From positions 16,420 through 80,419 of the forward strand of contig NZ_BAXR01000011.1 of the NCBI RefSeq assembly GCF_001310635.1: 64,000 nt of DNA, in the 5' to 3' direction. A program made the position numbers and the translations under genes. The notes beneath the pieces were generated by a model. The model had not been told where the DNA came from. It saw only the letters and a list, made by a program, of their open reading frames with translations, and did no database searches. Position 1 is the first letter of the stretch, and each line of letters begins with the position of its first letter. This DNA comes from Bacillus sp. JCM 19034. GTDB taxonomy: Bacteria > Bacillota > Bacilli > Bacillales > Bacillaceae_D. Below, in pieces: positions 31,796 to 42,506 of this stretch.

Positions 31796-33649
31796 ATGGC
31801 GAAAATTAGAAAGCTCGATGAGACATTATCAAATAAAATCGCTGCAGGAGAGGTTGTCGAACGTCCTGCTTCGATTGTGAAAGAATTAATTGAAAATTCG
31901 ATTGATGCATATAGCACCTCGATTTTAATAGAAGCGGAGGAAGGTGGTCTTGCTTCCATTCGGATTGTCGATAACGGGGATGGAATGGAAGAAGAAGATG
32001 TGGAAACGGCTTTCTTTCGTCATGCTACGAGTAAGATTCAAAATGATCGTGACTTATTTCATATTGCAACATTAGGGTTTCGAGGTGAGGCATTACCTAG
32101 TATTGCCTCCGTCTCACACGTGACGTTGACGACTAGCACAGGTGAAGGAAAAGGAGTTGAAATAAAGGTAGAAGGAGGGAAGACCGTTTCTAAAAAGGCA
32201 GCACCTGCTCGTAAAGGAACCGATGTTACGGTCACAAACCTTTTTTATAATACACCAGCTAGATTGAAATATGTAAAAACGGTCCATACTGAAGCTGGAA
32301 ACATTAGTGATGTTGTAAACCGTCTTGCACTAGCTCATCCGTCAATCGCTTTTCATTATCGTCATGATGGTAAAGAAGTGTTGCGAACAGCTGGAAATGG
32401 TGATGTTCGTCAAGTAGCAGCATCGATTTATGGAAGGCAAGTCGCAAAAAAGATGGTCGAAATTCATGGTGAATCGTTAGATTATGAATTATCCGGATGG
32501 ATTGCAAAGCCAGAGGTTAACCGTGCATCCAGACAGTATATTTCGATCTTTATTAATGGCAGGTTCATTCGTAACTTTACATTAGCGAGAGCTATTTTGG
32601 ATGGGTATCATACATTACTGCCAATCGGACGATATCCGATCGGGATTTTTTCAATTAAAATGGATCCGCAATTAATTGATGTGAACGTTCATCCAGCAAA
32701 GCTTGAAGTACGGTTAAGTAAGGAAGAGGAGCTTGCTGAGCTTTTAACGAATGTGATACGAAATGCATTCAAAAAAGAAACGTTAATACCAGAAGCGGAT
32801 ACTCGTCAAAGGACAACACTTACTTCAAAGGTTAAGGAAGAGCAGTTAAGCTTAGACTTTGAACAAACAAAACAAGAGGGAACCGATCATGAGTTGGATG
32901 TAACCCCTTTGTCATTTCACAATGAGAATCAACAAAAGCGTGAATCTAATCAAGACTTAGAGAATAGTGAGAAGATAAAACCAACTTCCACAAAAGTAGT
33001 GAAGGAAGTAGTTGTAGAAAACAGAGTAGAAGACGAGCAAGAATTTGTAGAAGAAAAGCAAGCCTCTCGTGTTCCTACATTATATCCAATTGGTCAAATG
33101 CATGGAACGTATATAGTTGCTCAAAATGATACAGGCATGTATTTAATTGATCAGCATGCTGCTCAGGAACGAATTAAATATGAATATTTCCGTGAAAAAG
33201 TCAGCCATGTCCCACGCCACCTTCAAGAGTTAATGGTACCAATGACGTTTGAATATACCGTAGGTGAAGCACAAATTATATCAGAGCATTTAGATCAATT
33301 GTGTGCAGTTGGAGTATTTATGGAGCCTTTTGGAGCACAGTCTTACGTAGTGAAGTCACATCCTAGCTGGTTCCCGAAAGGGCAAGAGGAAGAAACGATA
33401 AAAGAAATGATTGATTATTTGTTAGAACATAAATCAATTAATCTGGCTAAATTACGTGAAGAAGCAGCAATTTTAATGTCCTGTAAAGCAGCGATTAAAG
33501 CGAATCGGCATTTGCGTCAAGATGAAATGTTCGCTTTATTGGAATCATTGCGAAAAAGTAGTGACCCATTTACTTGCCCTCATGGCAGACCAATTATCGT
33601 TCATTTTTCAACGTATTCGATTGAAAAAATGTTTAAAAGGATTATGTAA
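31796..33649 (+). CDS. mutL: DNA mismatch repair protein MutL
   Basis: A 617-residue GHKL ATPase and nicking endonuclease of mismatch repair. The N-terminal motifs are [25 protein letters not shown] and [10 protein letters not shown]. The C-terminal endonuclease motif is [12 protein letters not shown], which marks the nicking type found in bacteria without MutH. A variable charged linker lies at about residues 330-430. ATG 31796 follows ACGGAGGTGG. It forms an operon with mutS. Confidence 0.96.
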   Translation: MAKIRKLDETLSNKIAAGEVVERPASIVKELIENSIDAYSTSILIEAEEGGLASIRIVDNGDGMEEEDVETAFFRHATSKIQNDRDLFHIATLGFRGEALPSIASVSHVTLTTSTGEGKGVEIKVEGGKTVSKKAAPARKGTDVTVTNLFYNTPARLKYVKTVHTEAGNISDVVNRLALAHPSIAFHYRHDGKEVLRTAGNGDVRQVAASIYGRQVAKKMVEIHGESLDYELSGWIAKPEVNRASRQYISIFINGRFIRNFTLARAILDGYHTLLPIGRYPIGIFSIKMDPQLIDVNVHPAKLEVRLSKEEELAELLTNVIRNAFKKETLIPEADTRQRTTLTSKVKEEQLSLDFEQTKQEGTDHELDVTPLSFHNENQQKRESNQDLENSEKIKPTSTKVVKEVVVENRVEDEQEFVEEKQASRVPTLYPIGQMHGTYIVAQNDTGMYLIDQHAAQERIKYEYFREKVSHVPRHLQELMVPMTFEYTVGEAQIISEHLDQLCAVGVFMEPFGAQSYVVKSHPSWFPKGQEEETIKEMIDYLLEHKSINLAKLREEAAILMSCKAAIKANRHLRQDEMFALLESLRKSSDPFTCPHGRPIIVHFSTYSIEKMFKRIM

Positions 33650-33668
33650 GGGTAAAGGTGAGAATAAT

Positions 33669-34481
33669 GTGATTATTACAACAGCTAGAAAACAAGTAGG
33701 TACACTAGCCGAACTAGTAAAAGTGATAAGTAATGATTTAAATGCGATTTCATTAACGCGTGACGATCGCTCAGTTGCAGCTCTAGTTCAAGAATTTGAA
33801 GATGATGTATTAGTTGTAGGAAAAGATCGATTAACCTTATATCCGAAAGATGGTGGCACACCTTTTTTCTATCATCCAAATTCAGCGATGTTTCGTGTGA
33901 AGCAATTTGTAGCAACCAGCTATGACCCATTAGTTGAGGCAGGGAAAATGGAGAAAGGGATGAGCGTGCTCGATTGCACGTTAGGTTTGGCAGCTGATGC
34001 ACTAGTAGCGAAAATTGCTGTTGGAAAAGAAGGCCATGTAACAGGAGTGGAAGCGAATCAACTATTAGCTTACCTTGTCCGTTACGGACTACAGCAATGG
34101 ACCGATGGACCAAAGCTTCTGTTACATGCGATGAAAGAAATCGAAGTGATTCATCAATCTCATCTTACGTATTTACAAAGCTGTGAAGATCAAAGTGTTG
34201 ATGTCATTTATTTTGATCCGATGTTTGAGGCAGATCTTGATTCGAAGGGGATTGCAGGGTTAAAAAGCTTTGCTGTTTATGATGATTTAACAGATGAAGC
34301 TATTGAACAAGCGAAACGGGTCGCCCGAAAGCGGGTTGTTTTAAAAGATCATTATTTGAGTGAGCGATTTCACAAATTTCATTTTCAAGTTCAAAAGCGA
34401 CAGCATGCCATGTTTCATTACGGTTTTATTGAAAAAAAAGGTTTGAAAAAGCAAAAATCAGGAGAAGATGATGAAAGATAA
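33669..34481 (+). CDS. RsmJ-like class I SAM-dependent methyltransferase
   Basis: About 270 residues. The Rossmann motifs DCTLGLAADAL, GVEANQLLAYLVRYGL and the catalytic-loop type VIYFDPMFE match the SAM_MT family (PF04445) to which RsmJ, the 16S rRNA m2G methyltransferase, belongs. Activity on rRNA is inferred. GTG 33669 follows AAAGGTGAG; the frame is open further upstream inside mutL but that part is shadow. It overlaps miaA by 14 bases in a tight mutS-mutL-this-miaA-hfq run. Confidence 0.82.
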   Translation: MIITTARKQVGTLAELVKVISNDLNAISLTRDDRSVAALVQEFEDDVLVVGKDRLTLYPKDGGTPFFYHPNSAMFRVKQFVATSYDPLVEAGKMEKGMSVLDCTLGLAADALVAKIAVGKEGHVTGVEANQLLAYLVRYGLQQWTDGPKLLLHAMKEIEVIHQSHLTYLQSCEDQSVDVIYFDPMFEADLDSKGIAGLKSFAVYDDLTDEAIEQAKRVARKRVVLKDHYLSERFHKFHFQVQKRQHAMFHYGFIEKKGLKKQKSGEDDER

Positions 34482-35442
34482 ATTACTGGTGATCGTTGGA
34501 CCAACAGCTGTAGGAAAAACAGCACTAAGTATTGAACTTGCTAAGCGGTATCATGGAGAAATTATAAGTGGCGATTCAATGCAAGTATATAAGGGTATGG
34601 ACATCGGAACAGCTAAAGCGACTGTTGAGGAACAGCAAGGAATACCACATCATCTAATTGATATAAAGAATCCGACAGAGCCTTATTCTGTCGCTGATTT
34701 CCAATCTGCTGCGATGCCATTTATTACGACGATTAACAACAAGAAGAAGGTGCCGATCTTAGTCGGTGGAACAGGATTATACGTCAATGCTGTTATCCAT
34801 CAATATGAACTACATAAAAAACAAGGGGATAATGATCTTCGTCATAAGCTTGAACAACTAGCCGTAGAAAACGGATCAATGCATGTGTATAAACTCCTAC
34901 AAGAGGCTGATCCAGTCAGTGCTAAACAAATTCATCCGAATAATGTGAGAAGAGTGATTCGAGCACTTGAACTAACGAAAGTGACCGGTATCCCCTTTTC
35001 TGAGCAGCAAAAGGAAGAAGAAATGGAAAGTCCGTATGATCTAGTGTATCTAGCTTTAACGATGGATCGTGATCAATTGTACGAACGGATAAACAAACGA
35101 GTGGATTTAATGATGGAGCAAGGCTTATTGGAAGAGGTAACACGTTTGTATCGTCAAGGTATACAAAATTGCCAGTCTGTACAAGCAATCGGCTATAAAG
35201 AGCTGTATCAGTATTTAGATGGTGAGATCTCATTAGAAGCAGCCATTGATCTGTTAAAGAAAAATTCCCGACATTATGCCAAAAGACAGCTAACATGGTT
35301 TCGCAATAAAACGGATGCAACCTGGTTTGATATGTCAAATGGACTAAATTCTCATGTTTTTTTGGAAATTTGCCAATTCATTGAAGGAAACTGGCCACAA
35401 ATGGCGAAATATAGAGATAGTCAATTAGAGGAGGAGTCCTGA
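34468..35442 (+). CDS. miaA: tRNA dimethylallyltransferase MiaA
   Basis: Transfers an isopentenyl group to A37 of tRNAs that read UNN codons; its product is the substrate of MiaB, encoded upstream in this window. Walker A is [11 protein letters not shown], followed by [28 protein letters not shown] and [11 protein letters not shown]. The length of 324 residues is typical. The ATG is at 34468 or 34471. The TGA stop shares a base with the hfq start. Confidence 0.96.
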   Translation: MMKDKLLVIVGPTAVGKTALSIELAKRYHGEIISGDSMQVYKGMDIGTAKATVEEQQGIPHHLIDIKNPTEPYSVADFQSAAMPFITTINNKKKVPILVGGTGLYVNAVIHQYELHKKQGDNDLRHKLEQLAVENGSMHVYKLLQEADPVSAKQIHPNNVRRVIRALELTKVTGIPFSEQQKEEEMESPYDLVYLALTMDRDQLYERINKRVDLMMEQGLLEEVTRLYRQGIQNCQSVQAIGYKELYQYLDGEISLEAAIDLLKKNSRHYAKRQLTWFRNKTDATWFDMSNGLNSHVFLEICQFIEGNWPQMAKYRDSQLEEES

Positions 35443-35678
35443 TGAAACAACAACCTGTCAATATTCAAGATCAATTTTTGAATCAACTACGTAAAGAAAA
35501 TATCCCTGTTACAATTTTCTTAACGAATGGCTTTCAAATTCGTGGACTTGTGAAAGGGTTTGACAACTTTACTGTTATCGTCGAATCAGAAGGTAAACAA
35601 CAGCTAGTATTTAAGCACGCCATTTCGACGTTTGCTCCACAGCGAAATGTTCAACTTAAATCTGAGACTGTGGAATAA
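35442..35678 (+). CDS. hfq: RNA chaperone Hfq
   Basis: A 78-residue Sm-like protein that forms a hexameric ring and binds small RNAs and A/U-rich mRNA. The Sm1 ([21 protein letters not shown]) and Sm2 (VFKHAISTF) motifs are present; Sm2 reads FKHAIST, the form of bacilli. GAGGAG precedes ATG 35442, which overlaps the miaA stop. Confidence 0.96.
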   Translation: MKQQPVNIQDQFLNQLRKENIPVTIFLTNGFQIRGLVKGFDNFTVIVESEGKQQLVFKHAISTFAPQRNVQLKSETVE

Positions 35679-35703
35679 GCAAAGCTTTAAGTGAAGGCTC
35701 GTC

Positions 35704-35749
35704 AAAAAGCAACTAGCTAGTGCCTACAGGCAGAGTTAGTTGCTTTTTT
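35704..35749. terminator. Bidirectional terminator between hfq and the recombinase gene
   Basis: AAAAGCAACTA pairs with TTAGTTGCTTTT; it has A-rich and T-rich flanks and sits between converging genes. Confidence 0.8.
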
Positions 35750-36707
35750 GTGCGTTACTTAAGGTGTTCGTTGTTTGAATAAACCGCTGCAACGATTGTT
35801 CAGATGTATAGCCGTTAGTTAACTTTAGTTGCTCGATTGATGCTTCAGTAACGAGCTTTCGAAGGATCGCCGTATTACGTAACGTTTGTGCTGAAATGCC
35901 CTTTCGTAGCCGTGCTCTTTTCACTTCTAGACGAAGCATTTTTTGTATCGCGATCATCGTTATTCGTTTCGGTGTTTGGTCAGCATAGGACCAATGATAC
36001 GTTTTCCTTTGAAAATCAAAGGCAACAAAAAATGGGTCATGACTATGAAAGGCTGGTCGAACTGGCTCTGGGATCGTTTTAATATAATCAAAAAATAGAG
36101 ATACAACTTGTTTAGAAAGAGGTACGGTTCGCTTTTCTCCTTTACTATCATATAAATGAAGCTGATTCAAATGAAAATGAACGTCTTTCATACTAAGCTT
36201 GGCTACTTCTTGTAGCGTTAGGCCATAATGTAAAAATAAACGTACGATACATTCATTACGAGCTTGATAATAAGGAAATGTTTCAGATTGCTTTTCAGAC
36301 AACCCATATGTTGATTGCAACGAACGTAACAATTGATGTTCTTCCTTTATGGTGATCCATTCAGAAGGAGACAATGGTTCAACCGTTAACTCAGGTGGTT
36401 CTATAAGATTAATGGCTCTTAACTCTGTTTGTCCCCTATCTTTTTGAAATCGGGCAACCTGCTTTAAGACGGTATGAATCCGTTTAATCGTTCGAATATG
36501 ATAACCTCTTTTAAATTGTAAATCGTAGAAAAAGAACTCTAATTCGTCCTTCGTTAAAGACCATCTTCCGTTACAATTCTGTTTGACCCATTTATGGAAG
36601 TCGAGTAAATCATACATATAGCGTTTAATGGTAGTTTCTTTTCTTCCTTTAAACGATAAATCGTTTAAGTAGGCTTGAATAATTAGAGGCAATGGTTCAA
36701 TCATCAT
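35736..36707 (-). CDS. Tyrosine recombinase-like protein with degenerate active site
   Basis: About 323 residues with the phage-integrase layout: an N-terminal SAM-like DNA-binding part (LNDLSFKGRKETTIKRYMYD) and a C-terminal catalytic fold with ARNECIVRLFLHYGLTLQEV and SKGEKRTVPL. The later residues differ from active enzymes: the HxLRHT box reads AQTLRNT, LGH is TNG, and the expected nucleophile tyrosine is Phe in LQRFIQ near residue 319 of the longest frame (323 codons to 36737 minus strand extends it). It may be a domesticated, non-cutting DNA-binding protein. ATG 36707 is chosen for AAAGG upstream. Confidence 0.7.
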   Translation of the reverse strand: MMIEPLPLIIQAYLNDLSFKGRKETTIKRYMYDLLDFHKWVKQNCNGRWSLTKDELEFFFYDLQFKRGYHIRTIKRIHTVLKQVARFQKDRGQTELRAINLIEPPELTVEPLSPSEWITIKEEHQLLRSLQSTYGLSEKQSETFPYYQARNECIVRLFLHYGLTLQEVAKLSMKDVHFHLNQLHLYDSKGEKRTVPLSKQVVSLFFDYIKTIPEPVRPAFHSHDPFFVAFDFQRKTYHWSYADQTPKRITMIAIQKMLRLEVKRARLRKGISAQTLRNTAILRKLVTEASIEQLKLTNGYTSEQSLQRFIQTTNTLSNAQKSN

Positions 36708-36945
36708 TTTCATCCTTTCTTTGAAAATTCGGCTCAAGTCTTTCTCTTAGTCTAGAAGTGCCTATTAAAAAAATCAATAGTGTTTCGCTCATATTAATGC
36801 TCTGATATCAGATGATTAGAGTTAATCTTCAAGTCATTCTTTTACAGGAATTTGAGTATGATGGAACAGAATAGGCGAATGTCTCATATAGTGTTATATA
36901 GATATAGTTGTGGTCTGTCGGTTTAACAGCAAAGGGGTGAAGGTG

Positions 36946-37892
36946 ATGAATAACCCAACGTATGTGAGGAAGAAGGGACGAATAAATGTAGTATTAACAA
37001 AAAAGCAAGATGAGCTTGATGATGAACTACTCTTTCAACAGGAAGGATCGGAAATAGAGCATGATGTATTGGTAAGATTTGAAAAAGAGTTGGCCGAGTA
37101 TGTAGGATTAGAAGAAATCAAACGTCTTGTGAAGGAAATTTATGCATGGTTATATATTAATGAGCGACGGGAAAAGGAAGGGCTTAAGGTGACGAAACAA
37201 GCCCTTCATATGATCTTTAAAGGCAATCCCGGTACAGGTAAAACGACTGTCGCTCGCTTGATTGCTTCTTTTTTGCATGAAATGGGGGTTCTTTCAAAAG
37301 GTCATTTTCTTGAAGTTGAGCGTGCGGATTTAGTCGGTGAATATATCGGTCATACTGCACAAAAAACTCGTGAAGTTTTGAAAAAGGCTCATGGAGGAGT
37401 TTTGTTCATTGATGAAGCTTATTCACTTGCACGTGGTGGTGAAAAGGATTTTGGAAAAGAAGCAATCGATACTCTTGTTAAGGCAATGGAGGATCACCAG
37501 CATGATTTTGTTTTAATATTAGCTGGCTATTCACGAGAAATGGACTATTTTTGTCACTTAATCCAGGGTTACCGTCACGATTTCCCATTGCAATTGATTT
37601 TCCTAATTATTCAACGAATCAATTAATGGAAATGGTTCGACGGATGTTACAGGAGCGTGAATATGTTTTAACAGATGATGCACAAAATCATATAAGAGAT
37701 CACTTACAAAGGATTAGAAGTGAAAATCAAGGGACATTTAGCAATGGACGCTATATTCGTAATATGATCGAAGAAGCGATTCGAATTCAAGCAGTACGTC
37801 TTTTAAGAGACGAGACGTTCGATAAAGAATCACTTGTTACAATTAAACGATCTGATTTGCAGTTTCATACTTCTCATGTAAAGGTCACATAA
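36946..37892 (+). CDS. spoVK: Stage V sporulation protein K, one frame slip
   Basis: AAA+ ATPase of the CbxX/CfqX type made in the mother cell and needed for spore maturation. Walker A is GNPGTGKTTVARL, Walker B GGVLFIDEAYSLARG, and the C-terminal lid region follows. ATG 36946 follows AGGGGTGAAGG. The frame breaks at the T-run 37548-37552; one more T gives MDYFLSLNPGLPSRFPIAIDF and continues to 37892, for about 315 residues, the family length. The order spoVK-hflX-ynbB-glnA is that of B. subtilis. Confidence 0.92.
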
Positions 37893-37898
37893 TAAAAT

Positions 37899-37936
37899 AG
37901 TGGATGTGTCGATTGACGTTTGACACATCCACTTTC
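37899..37936 (+). terminator. Terminator after spoVK
   Basis: AGTGGATGTGTC pairs exactly with GACACATCCACT, followed by TT only; the short T-run makes it modest. Confidence 0.65.
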
Positions 37937-37993
37937 AATTTGGCCCAGTGACGTGATATGATGTAGAAGAATTTACGGAAAGGTGTGGCTCGT

Positions 37994-39268
37994 TTGGAAG
38001 AATTATTGAAACATGAGAAAGAACGGGTAATACTCATTGGTTGTCAAACAGACCAAGACGATGAGCATTTCCACTATTCAATGGAAGAGCTGAAGAAGTT
38101 AGTAGAGACAGCCCAAGGAACAGTTATTGCAACTATGACGCAAAAGCGTCAAAAGGTCGAACCTTCAACATATATCGGAAAAGGGAAAATAGATGAGTTA
38201 CTTACGTTTCTTGAAGAAACAGAAGTTGATTTAATTGTATTTAATGATGAGCTGACACCGAGTCAAATACGCAATGTCCATACTCGGACGAAAAAAACCG
38301 TCATCGATCGAACACAGCTCATATTAGATATATTTGCTGCCCGTGCTCAATCAAGGGAAGGGAAGTTACAGGTTGAGCTAGCTCAGCTTTCTTATTTGTT
38401 GCCGCGCTTAGCAGGACAAGGACTAGCTTTATCGCGTCAAGGTGGTGGAATTGGAGCAAAAGGTCCGGGAGAAACGAAGCTAGAATCTGACCGTCGTCAT
38501 ATTCGGAGAAGAATGGACGAGATTAAGGCACAGCTTGAGGTAATCGTTGGTCACAGAGAACGTTACCGCAAGCGGAGAAAACGAAATGAGACGCTGCAAA
38601 TAGCCATTGTTGGATATACAAATGCGGGGAAATCAACGTTGTTAAATCGTTTAGCAGATGCTGAAACATTTGAGGAAAATCAATTGTTTGCAACATTAGA
38701 TCCGACGACTAGAAAGTGTTCATTACCAAACGGATTAACTGTTCTTCTCTCTGACACCGTTGGTTTCATACAAGACTTACCGACAACACTTATCGCGGCG
38801 TTTCGTTCGACTTTGGAAGAATTAGTAGAAGCTGATCTATTATTGCATGTTGTTGATTGTTCAAATCATGATTATGTTCAGCATGAAGTAACCGTCAAAC
38901 AGTTAATTCAGGAACTCGGAGCACAACAAATCCCTGAGCTTGTCGTTTATAATAAAAGCGATCAAAAAATGGACGCATTTGTCCCAGCTTATCATGTAGA
39001 CTCAATTGAAATTTCAGCGTTTGAACGTAACGATATTGAAGCGTTAAAAACGGCAATCGAAGAAAAGTTGATTGAACAAATGACACCATATAAAGTTTAT
39101 ATTGAGGCAAACGAAGGCAAGTTATTAGCGACATGCAAAAAGTCGTCAGTTGTTCAAAAGATTGAATGGGATGAGGAAAATGAGTTCTACAATGTAAACG
39201 GATTTGTATTAGCTGAAACGGCGATAGGTCAAGAGCTAATGAAACGAATGAAGGAAGAGGAAAATTAG
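37994..39268 (+). CDS. hflX: GTPase HflX
   Basis: Ribosome-associated GTPase that splits stalled or stressed 70S ribosomes. The N-terminal nucleotide-binding domain has the conserved segment around GQGLALSRQGGGIGAKGPGE and a coiled coil. The G domain has G1 GYTNAGKST, G3 DTVGF and G4 NKSD. TTG 37994 is preferred over GTG 37985, which would overlap the ribosome site AAAGGTG. Confidence 0.94.
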   Translation: MEELLKHEKERVILIGCQTDQDDEHFHYSMEELKKLVETAQGTVIATMTQKRQKVEPSTYIGKGKIDELLTFLEETEVDLIVFNDELTPSQIRNVHTRTKKTVIDRTQLILDIFAARAQSREGKLQVELAQLSYLLPRLAGQGLALSRQGGGIGAKGPGETKLESDRRHIRRRMDEIKAQLEVIVGHRERYRKRRKRNETLQIAIVGYTNAGKSTLLNRLADAETFEENQLFATLDPTTRKCSLPNGLTVLLSDTVGFIQDLPTTLIAAFRSTLEELVEADLLLHVVDCSNHDYVQHEVTVKQLIQELGAQQIPELVVYNKSDQKMDAFVPAYHVDSIEISAFERNDIEALKTAIEEKLIEQMTPYKVYIEANEGKLLATCKKSSVVQKIEWDEENEFYNVNGFVLAETAIGQELMKRMKEEEN

Positions 39269-39269
39269 T

Positions 39270-40514
39270 ATGTTACAGTTAAAGCATCAAGACGAAATAA
39301 ATCAATTAACGCAAGAGGTTGACCTCCAAATCGAACAGATTCACAAGGAAATTGAACAAATTGCCTTATTGAATCAAGCAAAGGTTATGAAAGCATTTAA
39401 AAAGCATCAAGTTTCTGATTTTCATTTTACGCCTTCAACAGGCTATGGATATGATGATGCCGGTCGTGATACATTAGAGCAAGTCTATGCAGAAGTTTTT
39501 GGCGGTGAGGCAGCTCTTGTACGGCCACAAATTATTTCCGGTACACACGCTATTGCGGTAGCTTTGTTTGGTGTTTTACGACCTGGTGATGAGTTGCTTT
39601 ACATAACTGGTAAGCCATATGATACGCTTGAGGAAATTGTCGGAATCCGTGGTAATGGCAATGGTTCATTAAAGGAATTTCAAATTGACTATGATGCAAT
39701 TCCGTTACGTTCTGATGGTTGGATTGACGAAGATGCAATCAAACAGGCAATTACACCAAGAACAAAGATGATTGGTATTCAGCGTTCTAAAGGGTATAGT
39801 GATCGGAGCTCTTTTACTATTGATGAGATTGAGAGAATGATTCGTTTTGTACGTGAGCTAAAAGCGGATCTAGTTGTGTTTATAGATAACTGCTACGGTG
39901 AATTTGTTGAGGCAAAGGAGCCAACAGATGTTGGAGCCGATTTAATAGCAGGCTCTTTGATCAAAAATCCTGGTGGTGGGATCGCAAAAACAGGCGGATA
40001 TATTGTCGGTAAGAAAGAGCTTGTTGAATTAGCTTCTTATCGATTAGCTGCTCCGGGAATTGGAACGGAGGGTGGTGCAAGCTTATATAGTTTACTGGAA
40101 ATGTATCAAGGCTTTTTCTTAGCACCACATGTTGTTTCGCAATCATTAAAAGGTGCTGTCTTTACCGCTTGTTTATTAGAAAAGTTAGGCATGAGCTCAT
40201 CACCAAAATGGAATGAAAAACGAACGGATTTGATTCAATCAGTTCGCTTTCCAACATCTGAAAAAATGGTTGCCTTCTGCCAAGCGATTCAAGCTGCTTC
40301 TCCAATTAACGCCCATGTAGTACCGCAGCCGAGTCCGATGCCTGGTTATGAAGACGACGTCATAATGGCAGCAGGTACGTTTATTCAAGGGGCAAGTATC
40401 GAATTAACGGCAGATGGGCCGATACGAGAGCCATATATTGCCTACGTACAAGGTGGGTTAACTTACGAGCACGTGAAAATTGCCGTGTTACAAGCATTAG
40501 ATTCGATCTTGTAA
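39270..40514 (+). CDS. ynbB: YnbB, PLP-dependent methionine gamma-lyase-like enzyme
   Basis: A 414-residue fold-type I PLP enzyme of the aluminium-resistance/YnbB family (PF06838). The PLP lysine is probably in SLIKNPGGGIAKTGG, and VFIDNCYGEF supplies the cofactor-binding aspartate. The family is related to cystathionine/methionine gamma-lyases; the natural substrate is not certain. It starts one base after hflX ends and precedes glnA. Confidence 0.88.
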   Translation: MLQLKHQDEINQLTQEVDLQIEQIHKEIEQIALLNQAKVMKAFKKHQVSDFHFTPSTGYGYDDAGRDTLEQVYAEVFGGEAALVRPQIISGTHAIAVALFGVLRPGDELLYITGKPYDTLEEIVGIRGNGNGSLKEFQIDYDAIPLRSDGWIDEDAIKQAITPRTKMIGIQRSKGYSDRSSFTIDEIERMIRFVRELKADLVVFIDNCYGEFVEAKEPTDVGADLIAGSLIKNPGGGIAKTGGYIVGKKELVELASYRLAAPGIGTEGGASLYSLLEMYQGFFLAPHVVSQSLKGAVFTACLLEKLGMSSSPKWNEKRTDLIQSVRFPTSEKMVAFCQAIQAASPINAHVVPQPSPMPGYEDDVIMAAGTFIQGASIELTADGPIREPYIAYVQGGLTYEHVKIAVLQALDSIL

Positions 40515-40526
40515 AAGGAACATTCG

Positions 40527-40555
40527 TTGACTTGTTTGCGACAATCTAGTAATAT
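40527..40555 (+). promoter_or_regulatory. Sigma-A promoter of glnA
   Basis: -35 TTGACT (40527-40532), 17-base spacer, -10 TAATAT (40550-40555). It leaves an AT-rich leader of about 120 bases before glnA. I see no clear GlnR/TnrA box (TGTNA-N7-TNACA). Confidence 0.65.
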
Positions 40556-40680
40556 GAGAATGGATAACTATAGCAAAATTATATCAATTAGATCACAAAT
40601 TGAGATTAATAAAGATAGTCAAATAAGCTAAGCTTATTTTTCTTAATACAATTATTTTGTTGAAAGGGGACTACATATTA

Positions 40681-42030
40681 ATGGCAAAGTACACGAGAGA
40701 AGATATTTTGCAAATTGCTAAGGAAGATAATGTTCGATTTATTCGACTTCAGTTTAGCGATTTACTAGGTACGATTAAAAATGTTGAAATACCAGTAGAC
40801 CAATTACCAAAGGCACTTGATAACAAAATGATGTTTGACGGTTCTTCCATTGAAGGGTTTGTACGGATTGAAGAATCGGATATGTATTTGTATCCTGATC
40901 TAGATACGTGGGTTATTTTCCCATGGACTCCTGAAAAAGGTCGAGTTGCCCGTCTCATTTGTGATGTGTATCAACCAGGTAATCCGGGCGAGGAACCACA
41001 ACCGTTTGCAGGTGACCCGCGTGGCGTATTGAAGAAGGTTTTAAAAGAAGCAGAGAGAATGGGCTATACGAATTTTAATATTGGACCTGAGCCTGAATTT
41101 TTCCTATTCAAAAATGATGAAAACGGTGAGCCGACTTTAAACTTGAACGATAAAGGTGGTTACTTTGATTTAGCACCGACTGACTTAGGTGAGAACTGTC
41201 GTCGTGATATCGTGTTAGAGCTTGAAGATATGGGCTTTGACATTGAGGCATCACACCATGAAGTTGCGCCAGGACAGCATGAAATTGACTTCAAATACGC
41301 TGATGCACTTACAGCTTGTGATAATATTCAAACGTTCAAACTAGTTGTTAAAACGATTGCTCGTAAGCACGGCTTACATGCAACCTTTATGCCAAAGCCT
41401 TTATTTGGCGTTAATGGATCAGGGATGCATTGTAATATGTCGCTGTTTACAAAAGAGGGAAATGCCTTTTTTGATGAGTCTACAGAATCACAATTAAGTG
41501 AAACGGCTATGCAATTTTTAGCTGGTATTTTAGAGCATGCTGAAGCATTTACGGCGATTACCAACCCAATCGTAAATTCTTACAAGCGCTTAGTACCAGG
41601 TTATGAAGCTCCTGTATATGTAGCATGGTCAATGCGTAATCGTAGTCCGTTGATTCGCATTCCGTCATCACGCGGTGTTAGTACACGAATTGAAGTAAGA
41701 AGCCCAGACCCAGCCGCGAATCCATATTTAGCAATGGCAGCAATGCTTGCAGCAGGTCTTGATGGAATTAAAAAGAAGAAAACTCCACCACCTGCAACAG
41801 ATCGAAATATTTATGTGATGAGTAAAGAAGAACGGATTGAGGAAGGAATTGCTGATCTTCCAGCTACTTTAAAAGAAGCGGTCGATAAGCTTATTCAGAA
41901 TGATATTCTTGTACGGGCACTTGGCGAGCATATTATTGAAAATTTTGTGGAAGCAAAAGAAATCGAGTGGGATATGTTCCGCACGCAAGTCCATCAGTGG
42001 GAGCGCGATCAGTACTTAGAAGGTTATTAA
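40681..42030 (+). CDS. glnA: Glutamine synthetase, type I
   Basis: ATP-dependent synthesis of glutamine from glutamate and ammonium. The 449-residue protein has the GSI motifs [29 protein letters not shown] and [17 protein letters not shown]. The short, alpha-type form lacks the insertion and adenylylation site of the beta type, so control should be by feedback and by nitrogen regulators. ATG 40681 follows GAAAGGGG; the frame is open to 40657 without support. In B. subtilis glnR precedes glnA in one operon; here glnR is missing. Confidence 0.96.
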   Translation: MAKYTREDILQIAKEDNVRFIRLQFSDLLGTIKNVEIPVDQLPKALDNKMMFDGSSIEGFVRIEESDMYLYPDLDTWVIFPWTPEKGRVARLICDVYQPGNPGEEPQPFAGDPRGVLKKVLKEAERMGYTNFNIGPEPEFFLFKNDENGEPTLNLNDKGGYFDLAPTDLGENCRRDIVLELEDMGFDIEASHHEVAPGQHEIDFKYADALTACDNIQTFKLVVKTIARKHGLHATFMPKPLFGVNGSGMHCNMSLFTKEGNAFFDESTESQLSETAMQFLAGILEHAEAFTAITNPIVNSYKRLVPGYEAPVYVAWSMRNRSPLIRIPSSRGVSTRIEVRSPDPAANPYLAMAAMLAAGLDGIKKKKTPPPATDRNIYVMSKEERIEEGIADLPATLKEAVDKLIQNDILVRALGEHIIENFVEAKEIEWDMFRTQVHQWERDQYLEGY

Positions 42031-42392
42031 TATCACGAACCCTTGGAGCTAAAGGCTTTGAGGGTTTACTTTCATTTTTAGGAAGATAAGTACTTTTATT
42101 TAGATTGTGCTGTGTGATTTCGAAATTTGCTCAGAAGCGTTCTACAATTCGCTTGCTAAGACCTAGAATTAACATCATTCGTATCGTTTGCTGATTATTC
42201 GTTCCAAGGATCTCCTTGATAGCTTTCAATTCAATTGATTTTAGGATGTGTTTAATGAATTTTGATAAGACACATGTGTTATATCGTCTAATCTTCGAAT
42301 CGAACGGTGTCTTTTCGAGGGAGAACTAATGGCTGTACGGATGGGGTGATGAATAAAAAACGAGAGCTATGAAACTCTCGTTAAAAAAGATG
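42031..42392 (+). other. Gene-poor stretch after glnA
   Basis: A weak terminator-like hairpin (AACCCT/AGGGTT, 42037-42066) follows glnA. A minus-strand open frame ending at about 42132 (it reads ...IKEILGTNN...SKRIVERF) has no start codon in frame and may be a decayed gene. Nothing else is recognisable. Confidence 0.5.
42353..42389 (-). terminator. Terminator of the YjcZ-type gene
   Basis: AACGAGAG (42359-42366) pairs with CTCTCGTT (42375-42382), with an A-run on the plus strand that gives a T-run on the minus transcript. Confidence 0.75.
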
Positions 42393-42506
42393 TTAATAGG
42401 AATTCTTAACCATACTTGCTCCAATAATGATTAATAAAATGAACAAGACAACAATCAAAGCAAAATTATTATCTTTTTTGTAACCATATCCTGCTACATC
42501 ACTCAT
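42393..42506 (-). CDS. YjcZ-family sporulation miniprotein (37 aa)
   Basis: MSDVAGYGYKKDN followed by the membrane segment FALIVVLFILLIIIGASMV and a short tail. The YjcZ family (PF09680) consists of tiny Gly/Tyr-headed, single-pass membrane proteins of sporeformers with unknown role. AAAGGGGG precedes the ATG at 42506. Two more members lie at 44134-44271 and 55014-55097. Confidence 0.85.
   Translation of the reverse strand: MSDVAGYGYKKDNNFALIVVLFILLIIIGASMVKNSY

Noticed and set aside
33522..33668. An upstream extension of the methyltransferase frame into mutL
   Set aside because: It only shadows the mutL coding sequence; GTG 33669 has the ribosome site.
42132..42260. A minus-strand open frame after glnA that might be a lost regulator (for example glnR)
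   Set aside because: It shows no MerR-type helix-turn-helix and does not resemble the GlnR C-terminus; it lacks a start codon.
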